Positions 1-7,171 of a stretch of DNA of 39,518 nucleotides are shown here, one piece after another. Every line of letters starts with the position of its first letter. Position 1 is the stretch's first letter. The notes beneath the pieces were generated by a model. The model saw only the letters and a list, made by a program, of their open reading frames with translations, was not told where the DNA came from and made no database searches. Made by a program: the position numbers and the translations under genes. Origin of the DNA: a virus; IMG/VR virus record IMGVR_UViG_3300023184_000268, positions 1 to 39,518 of that record. One strand, 5' to 3'.

Positions 1-142
1 TTCCCGACGAACTGGTAAAAGTAGCTTGTGGGGTTGTAGTGCCTGCGGCGTAGGTGTACAGTTTACCGCCGGACAAAATGACGCCGCTATTGGTAAAGAA
101 CTGGGCCGCAGCGCCGCCCACAGGGGAGAGAAAGACGGCCAT
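1..142 (-). CDS. Tail fibre/tailspike head-binding protein, 5' part only
   Basis: Only the first 47 codons are present, because the gene runs off the left end of the contig. The encoded residues match the start of the complete 165-residue protein at 36362-36859. The one nucleotide difference (g to t near 129) is silent. It begins MAVFLSPVGGAAAQFF, with the GGKLYTYAAGTTTP element that I associate with N-terminal virion-attachment domains of podovirus tail fibres. The start codon follows GGAG inside the end of the upstream small gene. See the complete copy for function. Confidence 0.8.
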   Translation of the reverse strand, partial: MAVFLSPVGGAAAQFFTNSGVILSGGKLYTYAAGTTTPQATFTSSSG

Positions 143-147
143 TTAGG

Positions 148-312
148 TCACTCCAAAAGAATCAAGCCACCGTCCTCTTGCACGAGGTTATCGGATAACT
201 CGGTAAGAAGATTGTTTTGCACAGTCGCAGTCGCATATCCCGACAAAAGCGAAACAATGCTTCCAAGGCCAATTGAGACCCCGTTGCGAATGGGAATTCC
301 AAAGAAACTCAT
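148..312 (-). CDS. Small phage protein, 54 aa (left copy)
   Basis: A short gene from ATG at 312 to TGA at 148-150, overlapping the stop of the upstream 100-residue gene as ATGA. It starts MSFFGIPIRNGVSIGLGS and ends in an acidic stretch followed by GGLILLE. The N-terminal half is glycine- and aliphatic-rich and could associate with membrane or with other virion parts. I do not recognise a domain. The frame is kept in the second copy (36865-37029) despite 18 differences in 72 bases, with five or so residue changes and no stop. That is good evidence that the gene is translated and under selection. It sits between a probable structural protein and a tail fibre gene in the late operon, so a minor virion or tail-assembly role is a guess. 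Confidence 0.7.
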   Translation of the reverse strand: MSFFGIPIRNGVSIGLGSIVSLLSGYATATVQNNLLTELSDNLVQEDGGLILLE

Positions 313-611
313 TGGATGTTAATTGGTTTGCAATATATTGTGCCGCCCGTGGACACTTGGATTGCGCTTACACGCCACTGGCCGCTAACGCTAGAGGGCA
401 CTTTAAATGGGATTGGCGTGAACGGCGGTACTGGCGTACTGGACGTTGTGGCCGTAACGCCTTCACCAACCAGCACATAGCAAGCCTGGTCAGACCAAAC
501 TACCACACCTTGAGCCCCAGCAGGCCAAGCACCAGTTACGCCAGCAGTGCCGGTGTAAGTAATAGACTTGGCCGGAAAATTGGTGTCCGCTAATGGGTTT
601 AAGAGTTCCAT
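309..611 (-). CDS. Probable minor virion protein, 100 aa (left copy)
   Basis: The gene encodes MELLNPLADTNFPAKSI at the N terminus, then a Gly/Thr/Val-rich body with short beta-like segments (VVVWSDQACYVLVG, SGQWRVSAIQVS). This pattern suggests a small beta-sandwich structural protein. No family is recognised. It lies immediately downstream of the 122-residue helical protein and overlaps the next small gene by ATGA, so it is translationally coupled in the late operon. The second copy (37026-37328) differs at one residue only (Ser to Thr in the PSSVSGQ segment) although the DNA differs at many third positions. That indicates purifying selection. Placement between portal and tail fibre genes favours a head-tail or decoration role; this is inference. 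Confidence 0.75.
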   Translation of the reverse strand: MELLNPLADTNFPAKSITYTGTAGVTGAWPAGAQGVVVWSDQACYVLVGEGVTATTSSTPVPPFTPIPFKVPSSVSGQWRVSAIQVSTGGTIYCKPINIQ

Positions 612-620
612 GATGTGTCC

Positions 621-989
621 TTACGCTAAAAAGCGGAGTTTATACAGAGTACGCAGATAAATCTCAATGATATTGTCGATCAGTTGTTGTAATGACATAT
701 CAGTCCTGTCCACTACGTCATAGCGGCATTTTTCAATCTCATCCAACTGGTTTTGCAAGAAGTCGATGATGTTGGCCGTTTTGGTGGCCGAATGCAGAGT
801 GATTGGCCCCATCAGACCATGACGGCCTTGGTAGGCTTCGGCAAAATCATCCGCAGCGCCAATAATGCGCTCATAGAAAATATTGAGCGCAACATGCTTG
901 GAGTAGCTGCGGGTGTTCAAATGGACGCTATGGGCCACATCACGGGCCAAGAATAGCATCCCGACAAAATCGGCGGCTTTGTACATCAT
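621..989 (-). CDS. Small helical protein, DUF5856-like (left copy)
   Basis: A 122-residue protein predicted to be all-helical. The core has spaced His and acidic residues (LARDVAHSVHLNTRSYSKH, then FYERIIGAADDFAEAYQGRHG). This resembles the helix-bundle, Dps/ferritin-like phage family that I recall as DUF5856; the assignment is from memory and was not searched. His19, His22, His31, Glu39 and Asp46 could in principle bind metal, but a complete di-iron set cannot be shown by eye. The gene has two consecutive ATG codons. The first makes an ATGA overlap with the portal stop, so translation is coupled to portal. The role is unknown; copies next to portal are kept almost unchanged at protein level. 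Confidence 0.75.
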   Translation of the reverse strand: MMYKAADFVGMLFLARDVAHSVHLNTRSYSKHVALNIFYERIIGAADDFAEAYQGRHGLMGPITLHSATKTANIIDFLQNQLDEIEKCRYDVVDRTDMSLQQLIDNIIEIYLRTLYKLRFLA

Positions 990-3172
990 TGTGGCATTCC
1001 CATTGGTTGTTGTTCCATGCCTTCTTGTGGCATCTCAGGGCCGGTGTCCATGTCTCGCCCTGGCATTTCGTTAACCAAGTCGCCCGAAGTGATCATGCCA
1101 TGCACGGTACCCAGCACGATGTCTTGGATTTGCTCTGGCGACATAGACGCCTGCACAGCGGAAATCCGCTGAGTCTCGGCTTGGTACGCTTTGACCGTTG
1201 CCTCAAAGTCTTTGCGGTGCATATCCTGCGCTTCAATCGACTTGCCAGCATTGATGATCATCTGGTGCATCTGCTCCATCTCTTGGCCCATCGCTTGGAT
1301 TTGCTGCTCTGCGGCCTGCAACTCGGGCGGCTTGTCGCCGTCTTGCATGAGTTTGGGGTCGATAGTCTTGGCAAAACGCTTCGCCATCTCTTGGGCACCG
1401 GGCCAATCCATGTTCTTGACAAACAGGTCACCGGCCACTTGCCATAGCTGCGGGTTGCCTTGCAGCAACTGGCCCATTGCTTCCAACGCCTCTTGGCGCT
1501 TGGTCGCATAGCCTGGGCCGGTGGTCGCCACCACATCGTACTTGCCCACGCCAGGGTTGTAAATCTTGTCGATCACAATGCCGTTTTGATCCACGATCTT
1601 TTTGACCGGCTCGGCCTGCATCGGGTCAATCTTGACCATGCTGGTTTCGCCGTCTTCACCAATGATGCGGGCAATGCGCTGTGTGTCGTAGATTTTGGGG
1701 ATCAGGTCAATCAGTTGGCGGGTCAGATACCGCACACCACGGGCCAAGTTGTCACCAAAGTGGTATGTCCCAACATCACCCTCACGCTGACGCGCAAGAA
1801 TTGCTTTTCCTGAGCGTTCATTGGATGTCATGCCCAAAGATGCGTTGTACTGGCCGGTGGACGCTTTGATGTCCTCAGAAGCGCCTGCTTTAGCTTGCAA
1901 CAGCCCGCTGGAGGCCATTGGCGGCTGCGCCCGCTGGGGTAGTGGCAGCGTAGCGCCCGCGCCGTCTGTAACGTCTGGATTGACCTCCAAATACGGCCAG
2001 TTGGTCGTGTTGGCAGTCTTCCATTGGTTCTCGTAGCCTTCAAATTGACCGCCGTAGCCAATAAACGGTGCTTTTGGAGCCAAAGCCAGCATTTCTGCCT
2101 CTTGGGACACCCAATAGTTGTACATCCGCTGGGCATCCTTGGCGTTTCGCACCAGGCCAGACACGTACAAGCGACCGTCAACCTCAAATTCGTTGCCCAC
2201 AATGCGGACAATGGGGATATATTTACCCGCCCACTCGCGTTCTTCCAAGATTTCGTAGCCGTTTATCTTGCAATACTTGATGCGTGGCCGGTCAGACTGC
2301 CTAGATTTCTTGGGTTTGCCATAAATAGCGCGCAACTGCTTGTCTTCAGGCGTTCCCTCAAAGGCCGTGGCGTTGCCAGGGTACAAATTGAGCGTGCCCT
2401 TGTCGTAATCGACGTAATAGTAGTCAGCGATGCGGATCGTGTCTTGATTAAGCCACTGAGACAGGTTTTGATCACCCACACCCAACGTTTGCAAGGTGGT
2501 AATGGGCGCTGAGTCGGGGTACATCCGCTGGTAATCGTCTTTGCTAATGTCCTCAGTCACAAAACAATACTTGGCATCCGCGCCGCAAGGGTCTTGGATG
2601 GTTGGATCCATATACACCGAGAATGAATTGCGAATCCGGCCAATTTTGATATCTTGGTCAAAGGTATTGTCGTCGCAATACTCGGTCAGGATTCGGATAT
2701 AACCTTCTCCGTAGGAGACTTGGTTTTCGCAGGCGGTGTCGTAAGCGACATCTGCATCCGAGATGTATTCAATATGCCTGACCATGCCGTTGAAGACTTG
2801 GGCAACGTCAATGTCGGCCTTGTCGTCGGCTGGAATAACTTTGCCTGTTGGGCGGTTTTGGCGTTGGTCATTGGTGACTTGCCGTACGTGCTGCGGCAGC
2901 TTGTTAATGGTAAGACACGGGCGGGCGTTGATTGTCTGGCCCTGCACCGCACCGCGAGTTGCCAGCACATCAGCAGGCCACTGCCAGTGATTGTCTGGGC
3001 TTCCGGCGTAGAACTTCAGGTCGTCTATCTCGTCCTCGCGGGACTCAGACAGCGCCGATATCGCCATGTCTAGGCGGCTGCGCGCTGTCGCCAGTATGCC
3101 GGAGTCGTCGTTCTTTTTGCCGCCACCGTTGGCGACATTTCCTACCGCCACCATGCCGGTGTAATCAGCCAT
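986..3172 (-). CDS. Portal protein, P22 gp1-like (complete copy)
   Basis: This 728-residue protein has nearly the length of P22 portal (725) and is recognisable as that family. The N-terminal part contains LDMAISALSESREDEID and a conserved KFYAGSPDNHWQWP segment. The stem/crown-forming middle has SYGEGYIRI and YMDPTIQDPCGADAKY. A long Gln/Met/Glu-rich C-terminal helix (about residues 600-690) is typical of the barrel and coiled coil. A dodecameric portal forms the DNA channel, nucleates capsid assembly and docks terminase. The start at 3172 lies just after the stop of a 47-residue Lys-rich gene (taatATG). The partial second copy at the right end differs at only about six of ~600 residues. Confidence 0.93.
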   Translation of the reverse strand: MADYTGMVAVGNVANGGGKKNDDSGILATARSRLDMAISALSESREDEIDDLKFYAGSPDNHWQWPADVLATRGAVQGQTINARPCLTINKLPQHVRQVTNDQRQNRPTGKVIPADDKADIDVAQVFNGMVRHIEYISDADVAYDTACENQVSYGEGYIRILTEYCDDNTFDQDIKIGRIRNSFSVYMDPTIQDPCGADAKYCFVTEDISKDDYQRMYPDSAPITTLQTLGVGDQNLSQWLNQDTIRIADYYYVDYDKGTLNLYPGNATAFEGTPEDKQLRAIYGKPKKSRQSDRPRIKYCKINGYEILEEREWAGKYIPIVRIVGNEFEVDGRLYVSGLVRNAKDAQRMYNYWVSQEAEMLALAPKAPFIGYGGQFEGYENQWKTANTTNWPYLEVNPDVTDGAGATLPLPQRAQPPMASSGLLQAKAGASEDIKASTGQYNASLGMTSNERSGKAILARQREGDVGTYHFGDNLARGVRYLTRQLIDLIPKIYDTQRIARIIGEDGETSMVKIDPMQAEPVKKIVDQNGIVIDKIYNPGVGKYDVVATTGPGYATKRQEALEAMGQLLQGNPQLWQVAGDLFVKNMDWPGAQEMAKRFAKTIDPKLMQDGDKPPELQAAEQQIQAMGQEMEQMHQMIINAGKSIEAQDMHRKDFEATVKAYQAETQRISAVQASMSPEQIQDIVLGTVHGMITSGDLVNEMPGRDMDTGPEMPQEGMEQQPMGMPQ

Positions 3173-3173
3173 A

Positions 3174-3317
3174 TTATTTCTTGCCTTTTGGGGCTGGTGC
3201 GCTGCGCTTTACCGCATACGCAATTGCCACGGCCTGTTTGACCGGCTTGCCAGCTTTGACTTCAGCCTTTACGTTTTCACGAAAGGCTTTGGGTGAAGAT
3301 GATTTGACGAGTGGCAT
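3174..3317 (-). CDS. Small basic phage protein, 47 aa
   Basis: A 47-codon gene starting MPLVKSSSPKAFRENVKAE and containing AGKPVKQAVAIAYAVKRSA. It belongs to a very common short Lys/Ala-rich phage protein type with the PKAF...AGKPxKQAVAIAYxV signature; I know of no established function. Its ATG shares one base with the stop of the upstream 50-residue gene (TAATG), and its own stop lies one base before the portal ATG. Translation from terminase to portal is therefore tightly coupled. A nucleic-acid-binding or capsid-internal role is possible given the charge but is not shown. Confidence 0.8.
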   Translation of the reverse strand: MPLVKSSSPKAFRENVKAEVKAGKPVKQAVAIAYAVKRSAPAPKGKK

Positions 3318-3469
3318 TATTTCTTCTTCGCTGTTTTGGCAGAATCTTTAAAATCCTTGGCCGTTGGAGCGCCTTTTGCGCCTACAGGGCGCATTTTCTC
3401 TTTGCTGCCCGCTGCGATGCGTGCCTGTTTTGCATGAATATTTGCGTACAGTCCAGGTTTGGTAGCCAT
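3317..3469 (-). CDS. Small Lys-rich phage protein, 50 aa
   Basis: The preferred start is the ATG at 3469, one base after the TGA of the upstream gene. An in-frame ATG at 3514 would give 65 residues but would overlap the neighbour by 44 bases. The product begins MATKPGLYANIHAKQARIA, followed by GSKEKMRPVGAKGAPTAKDF and a KTAKKK tail. This is a widespread short phage protein type encoded close to terminase and portal, with no known function as far as I am aware. It is strongly positively charged. Its stop overlaps the next start by one base. Confidence 0.8.
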   Translation of the reverse strand: MATKPGLYANIHAKQARIAAGSKEKMRPVGAKGAPTAKDFKDSAKTAKKK

Positions 3470-3470
3470 A

Positions 3471-3722
3471 TCAACACTTCCATCGTTTAAGCGCAGCTTT
3501 AGCGCGTTCGCCATCTTTGGCGTTGGCCGCTACTGCGCCCATTCTTGCACAAAATGAATCCTTGCGACCCTGGTCTGCCTTGGTCTTGGGATTCGGGGCT
3601 GGCGGTTTGAGATTGGAGCCGGTTGCGGCATTGTACTTCTCGCGGCCTTTGGCCGTCAGGCCAGCGCCTTTGGATGTGGGCAGCTTCTCGCCGCGTCCGA
3701 CAGATAGAGATACTTTTTTCAT
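3471..3722 (-). CDS. DUF6321-like small basic protein
   Basis: The chosen ATG at 3722 forms an ATGA overlap with the stop of the large terminase, giving 83 residues; an ATG four codons upstream is less well placed. The sequence has the pattern KKVSLSVGRGEKLP, GAGLTAKGREKYNAATGSNL and KDSFCARMG...RWKC. I recall this as DUF6321, found in phages and in bacteria; the assignment is from memory. The two conserved Cys residues (in SFCARM and the C-terminal RWKC) and the many Arg/Lys residues suggest a nucleic-acid-associated fold. The gene lies between terminase and portal in a run of three small basic proteins. Function is unknown. Confidence 0.8.
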   Translation of the reverse strand: MKKVSLSVGRGEKLPTSKGAGLTAKGREKYNAATGSNLKPPAPNPKTKADQGRKDSFCARMGAVAANAKDGERAKAALKRWKC

Positions 3723-5242
3723 GCGCCCATCCATGATGTATGCATTGCGCCGTCTTGAGCGTTATAGCGGCGAGTGGGCTCAGTATACTCGCGGTGAGCC
3801 ACAGGAAAAGCAAACGTCACGCATATAGCGTCCGCTGCGTCTGGTGATGCTAAACCCCGTGCTTTCATTTCTTTCTTGCTCTCCAAGAAGATTGTTCCAC
3901 GTGAATCAGGCTTCATCTTAGGCGAAATCAAATCCGTCTTCAAGAACCTGTCGGTCGGGATACTAGCAGATTTCAACCATTCCCGCATCTCGCCCCACAT
4001 CTGCGCGCGCATATTTCCGTACATTATCGGGTTTTTGGCTTTATTTCCAAAGTTCACGCCCTTAATCTTGTATCGCTGCTCCTTGAGCCTGTCCACAATC
4101 CCAGCGCCCAGCCCACCCTCGTCAATCACCACCAGGGTCGGTTTATATTCCTCAATCGCGTCGATCACATACCCCACGACCGTCATAGTGTCGTCGCCCC
4201 GATGCCGGGTGATGTTGACAATATCCCGTCCCTGGCGCACGGCGATGACCGTGGCGTCCGCGCCGTAGCGCGCCGGATCAACGCCGATGATGATGGGCGC
4301 GGACAAGTCTTTGTACTTCTCCCGCTTCATGGCCTCGTCCACAATGTCCGAGCCGATGAACTGATCATCCCCCGCGCTTGGGAACATTCCGTAGACCTCG
4401 ACGTGCGACTGTGAGGAGTCCGGTCCGTACTCTTGAATGATCCGCTCATAGACTTGTTTGTCCGTACCCTCGACCGTGCGCGCGTCCACCACCTTGGTTT
4501 TCCAAAACGCCCGCTTGGAGTTGAACGCCTCGTAGAAGTACCCCGTGTTGCGGCGGGGGTTGGAGAATGCCAGCCAGAAGCGGTTGGGCGTGTTCTCCGT
4601 AAAGAAGCCCGCAGTCACCGCCCAAATCGTGTCGTCGATACCCGATGCCTCGTCGAACACCACCAGCACGCCGTCGTAGTTATGCACACCCGCGTAGGCG
4701 TCGGGGTTCTCCGCTGACCACAGCCGCCCTTCGACGCCCCAGTACCTGGTGCCCTTCTTCAAGTCCCGCTCGACCAGTTCGGTCAGCCACTTGGCGGGCA
4801 TCACCCGCGTGGCTGAGACTTCAAACCAGTGGCTGTTGATTGCCATCGCCAGCCACTTGGTAATCTCGGCCCAGGTGATACTTCTGAGTTGGGACTCCGA
4901 GTTAGCCGAGATGATGGTCGTCGAGCCGATGCGGGTCGCCAGCATCCAGATCGTAATCCAACTGACTAGCGCCGACTTGCCAATACCGCGCCCAGACGAG
5001 ATGGCGGCTTGCAATACTGCGTAATCTAGCTGACCCTTGTTCGCTTCGATATGCTCGGCGATGTCTTGCAGCACCTCGCGCTGCCACTTGCGCGGCCCTT
5101 TGAAGTTCTCCAGCGGCGTGCCTTTGACGCCCCACGGGAATACCAGGGCTACAAAATTAAGCGGGTTGTCCTTGATGCGCGGCGTCCACAGACGCGCCAT
5201 CAGGGCTTGTTCGTCTTCAGCGCTGTATTTGGTTGACTGCAT
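3719..5242 (-). CDS. terL: Terminase large subunit
   Basis: The 507-residue DNA-packaging motor has both expected domains. The ATPase has Walker A SGRGIGKSA at about 83-91 and Walker B GVLVVFDEAS at 191-200 (Glu198 as catalytic acid). The RNase H-like nuclease has VDPARYGADAT with Asp322, VVIDEGG with Asp374, and SPDAADA with Asp468/Asp471 as metal ligands. It cuts concatemeric DNA and pumps it into the prohead through the portal. Length and context match P22 gp2 (499 residues), suggesting headful packaging, but this cannot be proved from sequence alone. Its start overlaps the small terminase by 26 bases, as usual for this pair. Confidence 0.95.
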   Translation of the reverse strand: MQSTKYSAEDEQALMARLWTPRIKDNPLNFVALVFPWGVKGTPLENFKGPRKWQREVLQDIAEHIEANKGQLDYAVLQAAISSGRGIGKSALVSWITIWMLATRIGSTTIISANSESQLRSITWAEITKWLAMAINSHWFEVSATRVMPAKWLTELVERDLKKGTRYWGVEGRLWSAENPDAYAGVHNYDGVLVVFDEASGIDDTIWAVTAGFFTENTPNRFWLAFSNPRRNTGYFYEAFNSKRAFWKTKVVDARTVEGTDKQVYERIIQEYGPDSSQSHVEVYGMFPSAGDDQFIGSDIVDEAMKREKYKDLSAPIIIGVDPARYGADATVIAVRQGRDIVNITRHRGDDTMTVVGYVIDAIEEYKPTLVVIDEGGLGAGIVDRLKEQRYKIKGVNFGNKAKNPIMYGNMRAQMWGEMREWLKSASIPTDRFLKTDLISPKMKPDSRGTIFLESKKEMKARGLASPDAADAICVTFAFPVAHREYTEPTRRYNAQDGAMHTSWMGA

Positions 5243-5627
5243 CTACGACCTCAATGACCCGCATCTCTGCATCTTGCAGCGCCTGCGTGATGGATATGCG
5301 CTGGTCGATGTCCACCGTGATGGACTGCTTGGCAACCCAGCCGTGCTGGTGTTTGAGTATTTCAAGCGCCGCTTTGGCGTCGCCCTCGCGGGCAGCCTTG
5401 TGCAGGATGTCAGCCATCTCGCGCTCGCCGTCGGCCTTGCCCTTGATTGCGGCCATCTCGGCCAGTGCGTCAAATTGGCACAGGTGCCGGTACTCTTCAG
5501 GCCGCATCCCAGAGGCCAGCGCCAGTGTGTCGCCTTTAAGCCCCAGCTTGGCAGCGTCGTATATCGCCTGCAAGCGCGATTCAGTCGCTTGGACGTGTCG
5601 GACAGTGAGCGGCAGTGATTTGAACAT
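5217..5627 (-). CDS. terS: Terminase small subunit
   Basis: A 136-residue protein directly upstream of and overlapping the large terminase. The N-terminal third has a helix-turn-helix-like segment (AAKLGLKGDTLALASGMRPE, about 26-45). The middle is helical and Glu/Ala-rich (ALAEMAAIKGKADGEREMAD), as expected for the oligomerisation part of small terminases. The C-terminal part contains an AALEILKHQHGWVAKQ motif that I associate with TerS-like phage proteins. It recognises the packaging initiation site and recruits the large subunit. The start is supported by AGGAGA eight bases upstream of ATG. It is the first gene of the long leftward late operon, next to the gene-free region. Confidence 0.85.
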   Translation of the reverse strand: MFKSLPLTVRHVQATESRLQAIYDAAKLGLKGDTLALASGMRPEEYRHLCQFDALAEMAAIKGKADGEREMADILHKAAREGDAKAALEILKHQHGWVAKQSITVDIDQRISITQALQDAEMRVIEVVDAVNQIQR

Positions 5628-5755
5628 TTGTTCTCCTGCGCCTGGGAGGCGTGTGCTGGAAGTTTACATTAAAAAAATTTTGTTTGCGGCCCCTCCGTTT
5701 ACGTTGGCCCATCGCGTCGGCCCTACCCCTCCCCACTGGCTGAAATCCTACACAA

Positions 5756-5834
5756 AATGGCAAGCATATAGTTAGCAGAATGGCAAGGGTAATGCTAGTC
5801 AGAATGGCAAGCATATAGTTAGCAAAATGGCAAG
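5756..5834 (+). repeat. Four AATGGCAAG iterons, 23-24 bp period
   Basis: The 9-mer AATGGCAAG occurs at 5756-5764, 5779-5787, 5803-5811 and 5826-5834, spaced 23, 24 and 23 bases apart. Copies one and three extend to a shared CATATAGTTAGCA. A period just over two helical turns puts all copies on about the same face of DNA, as expected for binding sites of an initiator or repressor. They may equally be operators for the leftward late promoter. Confidence 0.8.
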
Positions 5835-5850
5835 CGGTTGGCCATGGGGA

Positions 5851-6119
5851 TGTGGGTCATGTAGGCATAGCCTACGCGGTTGCATGGCCTGCGCTGCTAG
5901 CTACCTGGCCGCGCGCCAGTGCGCGCCAGCACCGGCCGTCGATGTGGGTCATGTGGGTCATGCCAATGTAGTCGCATGGTGTGCGATACCGGCCACCGGC
6001 CACCGGCCACCATGTGGGTCATGTAGGCATGACCTACAGGGTTAGAGTGCTCCCGTTAACCATGCGGCCATGCGCGGCCAGCAAAATGCGGTGCGTTGGC
6101 GGTGTGGGTCATGTAGGCA
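5851..6119 (+). repeat. Dispersed GTGGGTCATGTAGGCA repeats
   Basis: TGTGGGTCATGTAGGCA occurs at 5851-5867, 6013-6029 and 6103-6119. Two shortened back-to-back copies of TGTGGGTCAT lie at 5943-5961. Two of the full copies run on into inverted sequences (GTAGGC-ATA-GCCTAC at 5861-5875, and TGTAGGCATGACCTACA at 6021-6037), so they can form small hairpins or bind a dimer. A fragment, GACCTACA, recurs in the AT-rich block near 6228. The copies are on one strand and absent from coding parts that I read. Confidence 0.75.
5988..6008 (+). repeat. ACCGGCC tandem repeat, three copies
   Basis: Three perfect head-to-tail copies of the 7-mer ACCGGCC lie inside the candidate origin, between two GTGGGTCAT repeats. 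The array is very GC-rich and locally self-complementary (GGCC, CCGG). It could be a protein-binding array or simple slippage. Confidence 0.7.
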
Positions 6120-6415
6120 CCCAAAAAGCCATTTTCAAATCGCTCTACCCCATATTGTAAGTATTGTAAGATTTCATAATGTGAAATGTAAGGTTTAGAT
6201 AAGTTAAGATCAAATAAATGACAATATGACCTACAATATACGGTCGTCATTCGGGGATGCATGGAAACAGCGATCACCCACAAATCGCCACGCTAGGCAC
6301 CCACAAAATGCCTAATAGTTGACTAAAATCAAGGGTTATTGCATTGTGCAAGAAAATCCCTTACACTATCAACCGTAGCAGCTTCGCTACTCAATACAGT
6401 AAAAAGGCAAACACC

Positions 6416-7171
6416 ATGACTAAAATTCTAGGTTACATTGCATACGAAGGCCCATCAGAAATCGACGGCGCGCCCATTGTCGTGATCGTGAATAAGATCA
6501 ACGACGCTAGTAAGAACGGGAAAACGGGCGACATAGTGCAGAGTTTCATTATCCGCAGCGACGTCAACCCGGTGCAGGCACTGCAAACGGGCGACGACGC
6601 CAGCATATGCGGCCAGTGCGAACACCGGCCGATCATCGCAAAGCAAACGGGCAAAGTGCCATGCTATGTGCAAGTAGCAAAATCGGTGCTATCAGTTTAT
6701 AACGCATACAAACGCGGCCGCTATGTCAAAGCGGACCCGGCCACCATAGCGCGCGCACTGGCCGGTAAAGTAGTGCGGATCGGCACCTACGGCGACGGTG
6801 CGGCCGCGCCGGTGCGTATGTGGACACAAATTACCCGGTATGCGGCCGGTGTGCGCGGATATACGCACCAATGGCAAAACGCGGGTTTTGATCATGCTGC
6901 ATGGGCACCGTTAGCCATGGCCAGCGCCGATACCCTCGAACAAGCTGCACTGGCCAATTTATACGGGATGCGGGTTTTCCGGGTATCGGTCGGCGTCGAT
7001 CGTCAACCCGGCGAGACGGTGTGCCCGGCCAGTGCAGAGGGCGGTAAAAAATCGACGTGTGCTAAGTGCACGCTGTGCAGTGGCACGCGGATCCAAGCGC
7101 GCGATGTCGTAATCGCGGACCATGCTATCGGCCATGATCGGCGCCGGACCATTATGCTAGCGGCCGCATAG
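6416..7171 (+). CDS. DUF7227-like Cys-rich phage protein
   Basis: ATG at 6416 is preferred over an upstream TTG at 6344, giving 251 residues. The protein has an N-terminal Cys pair in SICGQCEHRP, then PCYVQVAKSVLSVYNAYKRG, a VRIGTYGDGAAAPVRMW segment, GYTHQW, and a C-terminal Cys cluster (CPASAEGGKKSTCAKCTLCSG). I recall the same order in a widespread phage family called DUF7227. Six or more Cys residues suggest metal or Fe-S binding; this is inference. It is the first gene after the candidate origin and the largest in the early block, so a host-takeover or control role is plausible. No enzymatic activity is established to my knowledge. Confidence 0.8.
   Translation: MTKILGYIAYEGPSEIDGAPIVVIVNKINDASKNGKTGDIVQSFIIRSDVNPVQALQTGDDASICGQCEHRPIIAKQTGKVPCYVQVAKSVLSVYNAYKRGRYVKADPATIARALAGKVVRIGTYGDGAAAPVRMWTQITRYAAGVRGYTHQWQNAGFDHAAWAPLAMASADTLEQAALANLYGMRVFRVSVGVDRQPGETVCPASAEGGKKSTCAKCTLCSGTRIQARDVVIADHAIGHDRRRTIMLAAA

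Larger units (their letters stand above)
1..2801. repeat. Left copy of divergent terminal duplication
   Basis: This stretch aligns to 36718-39518 with a constant offset of 36,717 bases and no net insertion or deletion, so gene order and frames are identical in both copies. The first ~128 bases are almost identical (one mismatch). The rest differs at roughly one base in twenty by eye, mostly at third codon positions, with one hotspot at 164-235. Exact direct terminal repeats or headful redundancy within one molecule would be identical. The divergence suggests that the contig joins two related strains after passing once round a circular or circularly permuted genome. A genuine diverged duplication is possible but less likely. 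Confidence 0.9.
5628..6415. other. Gene-free control region, candidate replication origin
   Basis: No convincing gene lies between the divergent small terminase and the first rightward early gene. From left to right it contains four iterons (5756-5834), a GTAGGC-ATA-GCCTAC inverted repeat (5861-5875), several GTGGGTCAT repeats (5851-6119), a threefold ACCGGCC tandem (5988-6008) and an AT-rich block (6150-6240) with TGTAAG repeated three times. Iterons next to a GC-rich section and an AT-rich, easily melted section are the classic arrangement of iteron-type origins. It must also carry the promoters for both flanking operons. A weak candidate for the rightward one is TTGACT at 6319-6324 with CATTGT 17 bases later. 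Confidence 0.6.

Noticed and set aside
1-2801. Exact direct terminal repeat or packaging redundancy
   Set aside because: The two end copies differ at many positions, which true terminal repeats of one molecule do not.
26-3351. Rightward open frames across portal and small late genes
   Set aside because: They are shadows of strongly supported leftward genes and lack ribosome sites or family likeness; the mirrored frames in the right copy behave the same way.
5581-5814. Leftward 77-codon frame with a hydrophobic start overlapping terS
   Set aside because: It overlaps the small terminase, runs through the iterons, has no good ribosome site and ends in low-complexity basic sequence.
6056-6283. 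Leftward 75-codon frame in the control region
   Set aside because: It covers the repeats and AT-rich block, has no ribosome site and no recognisable motif.
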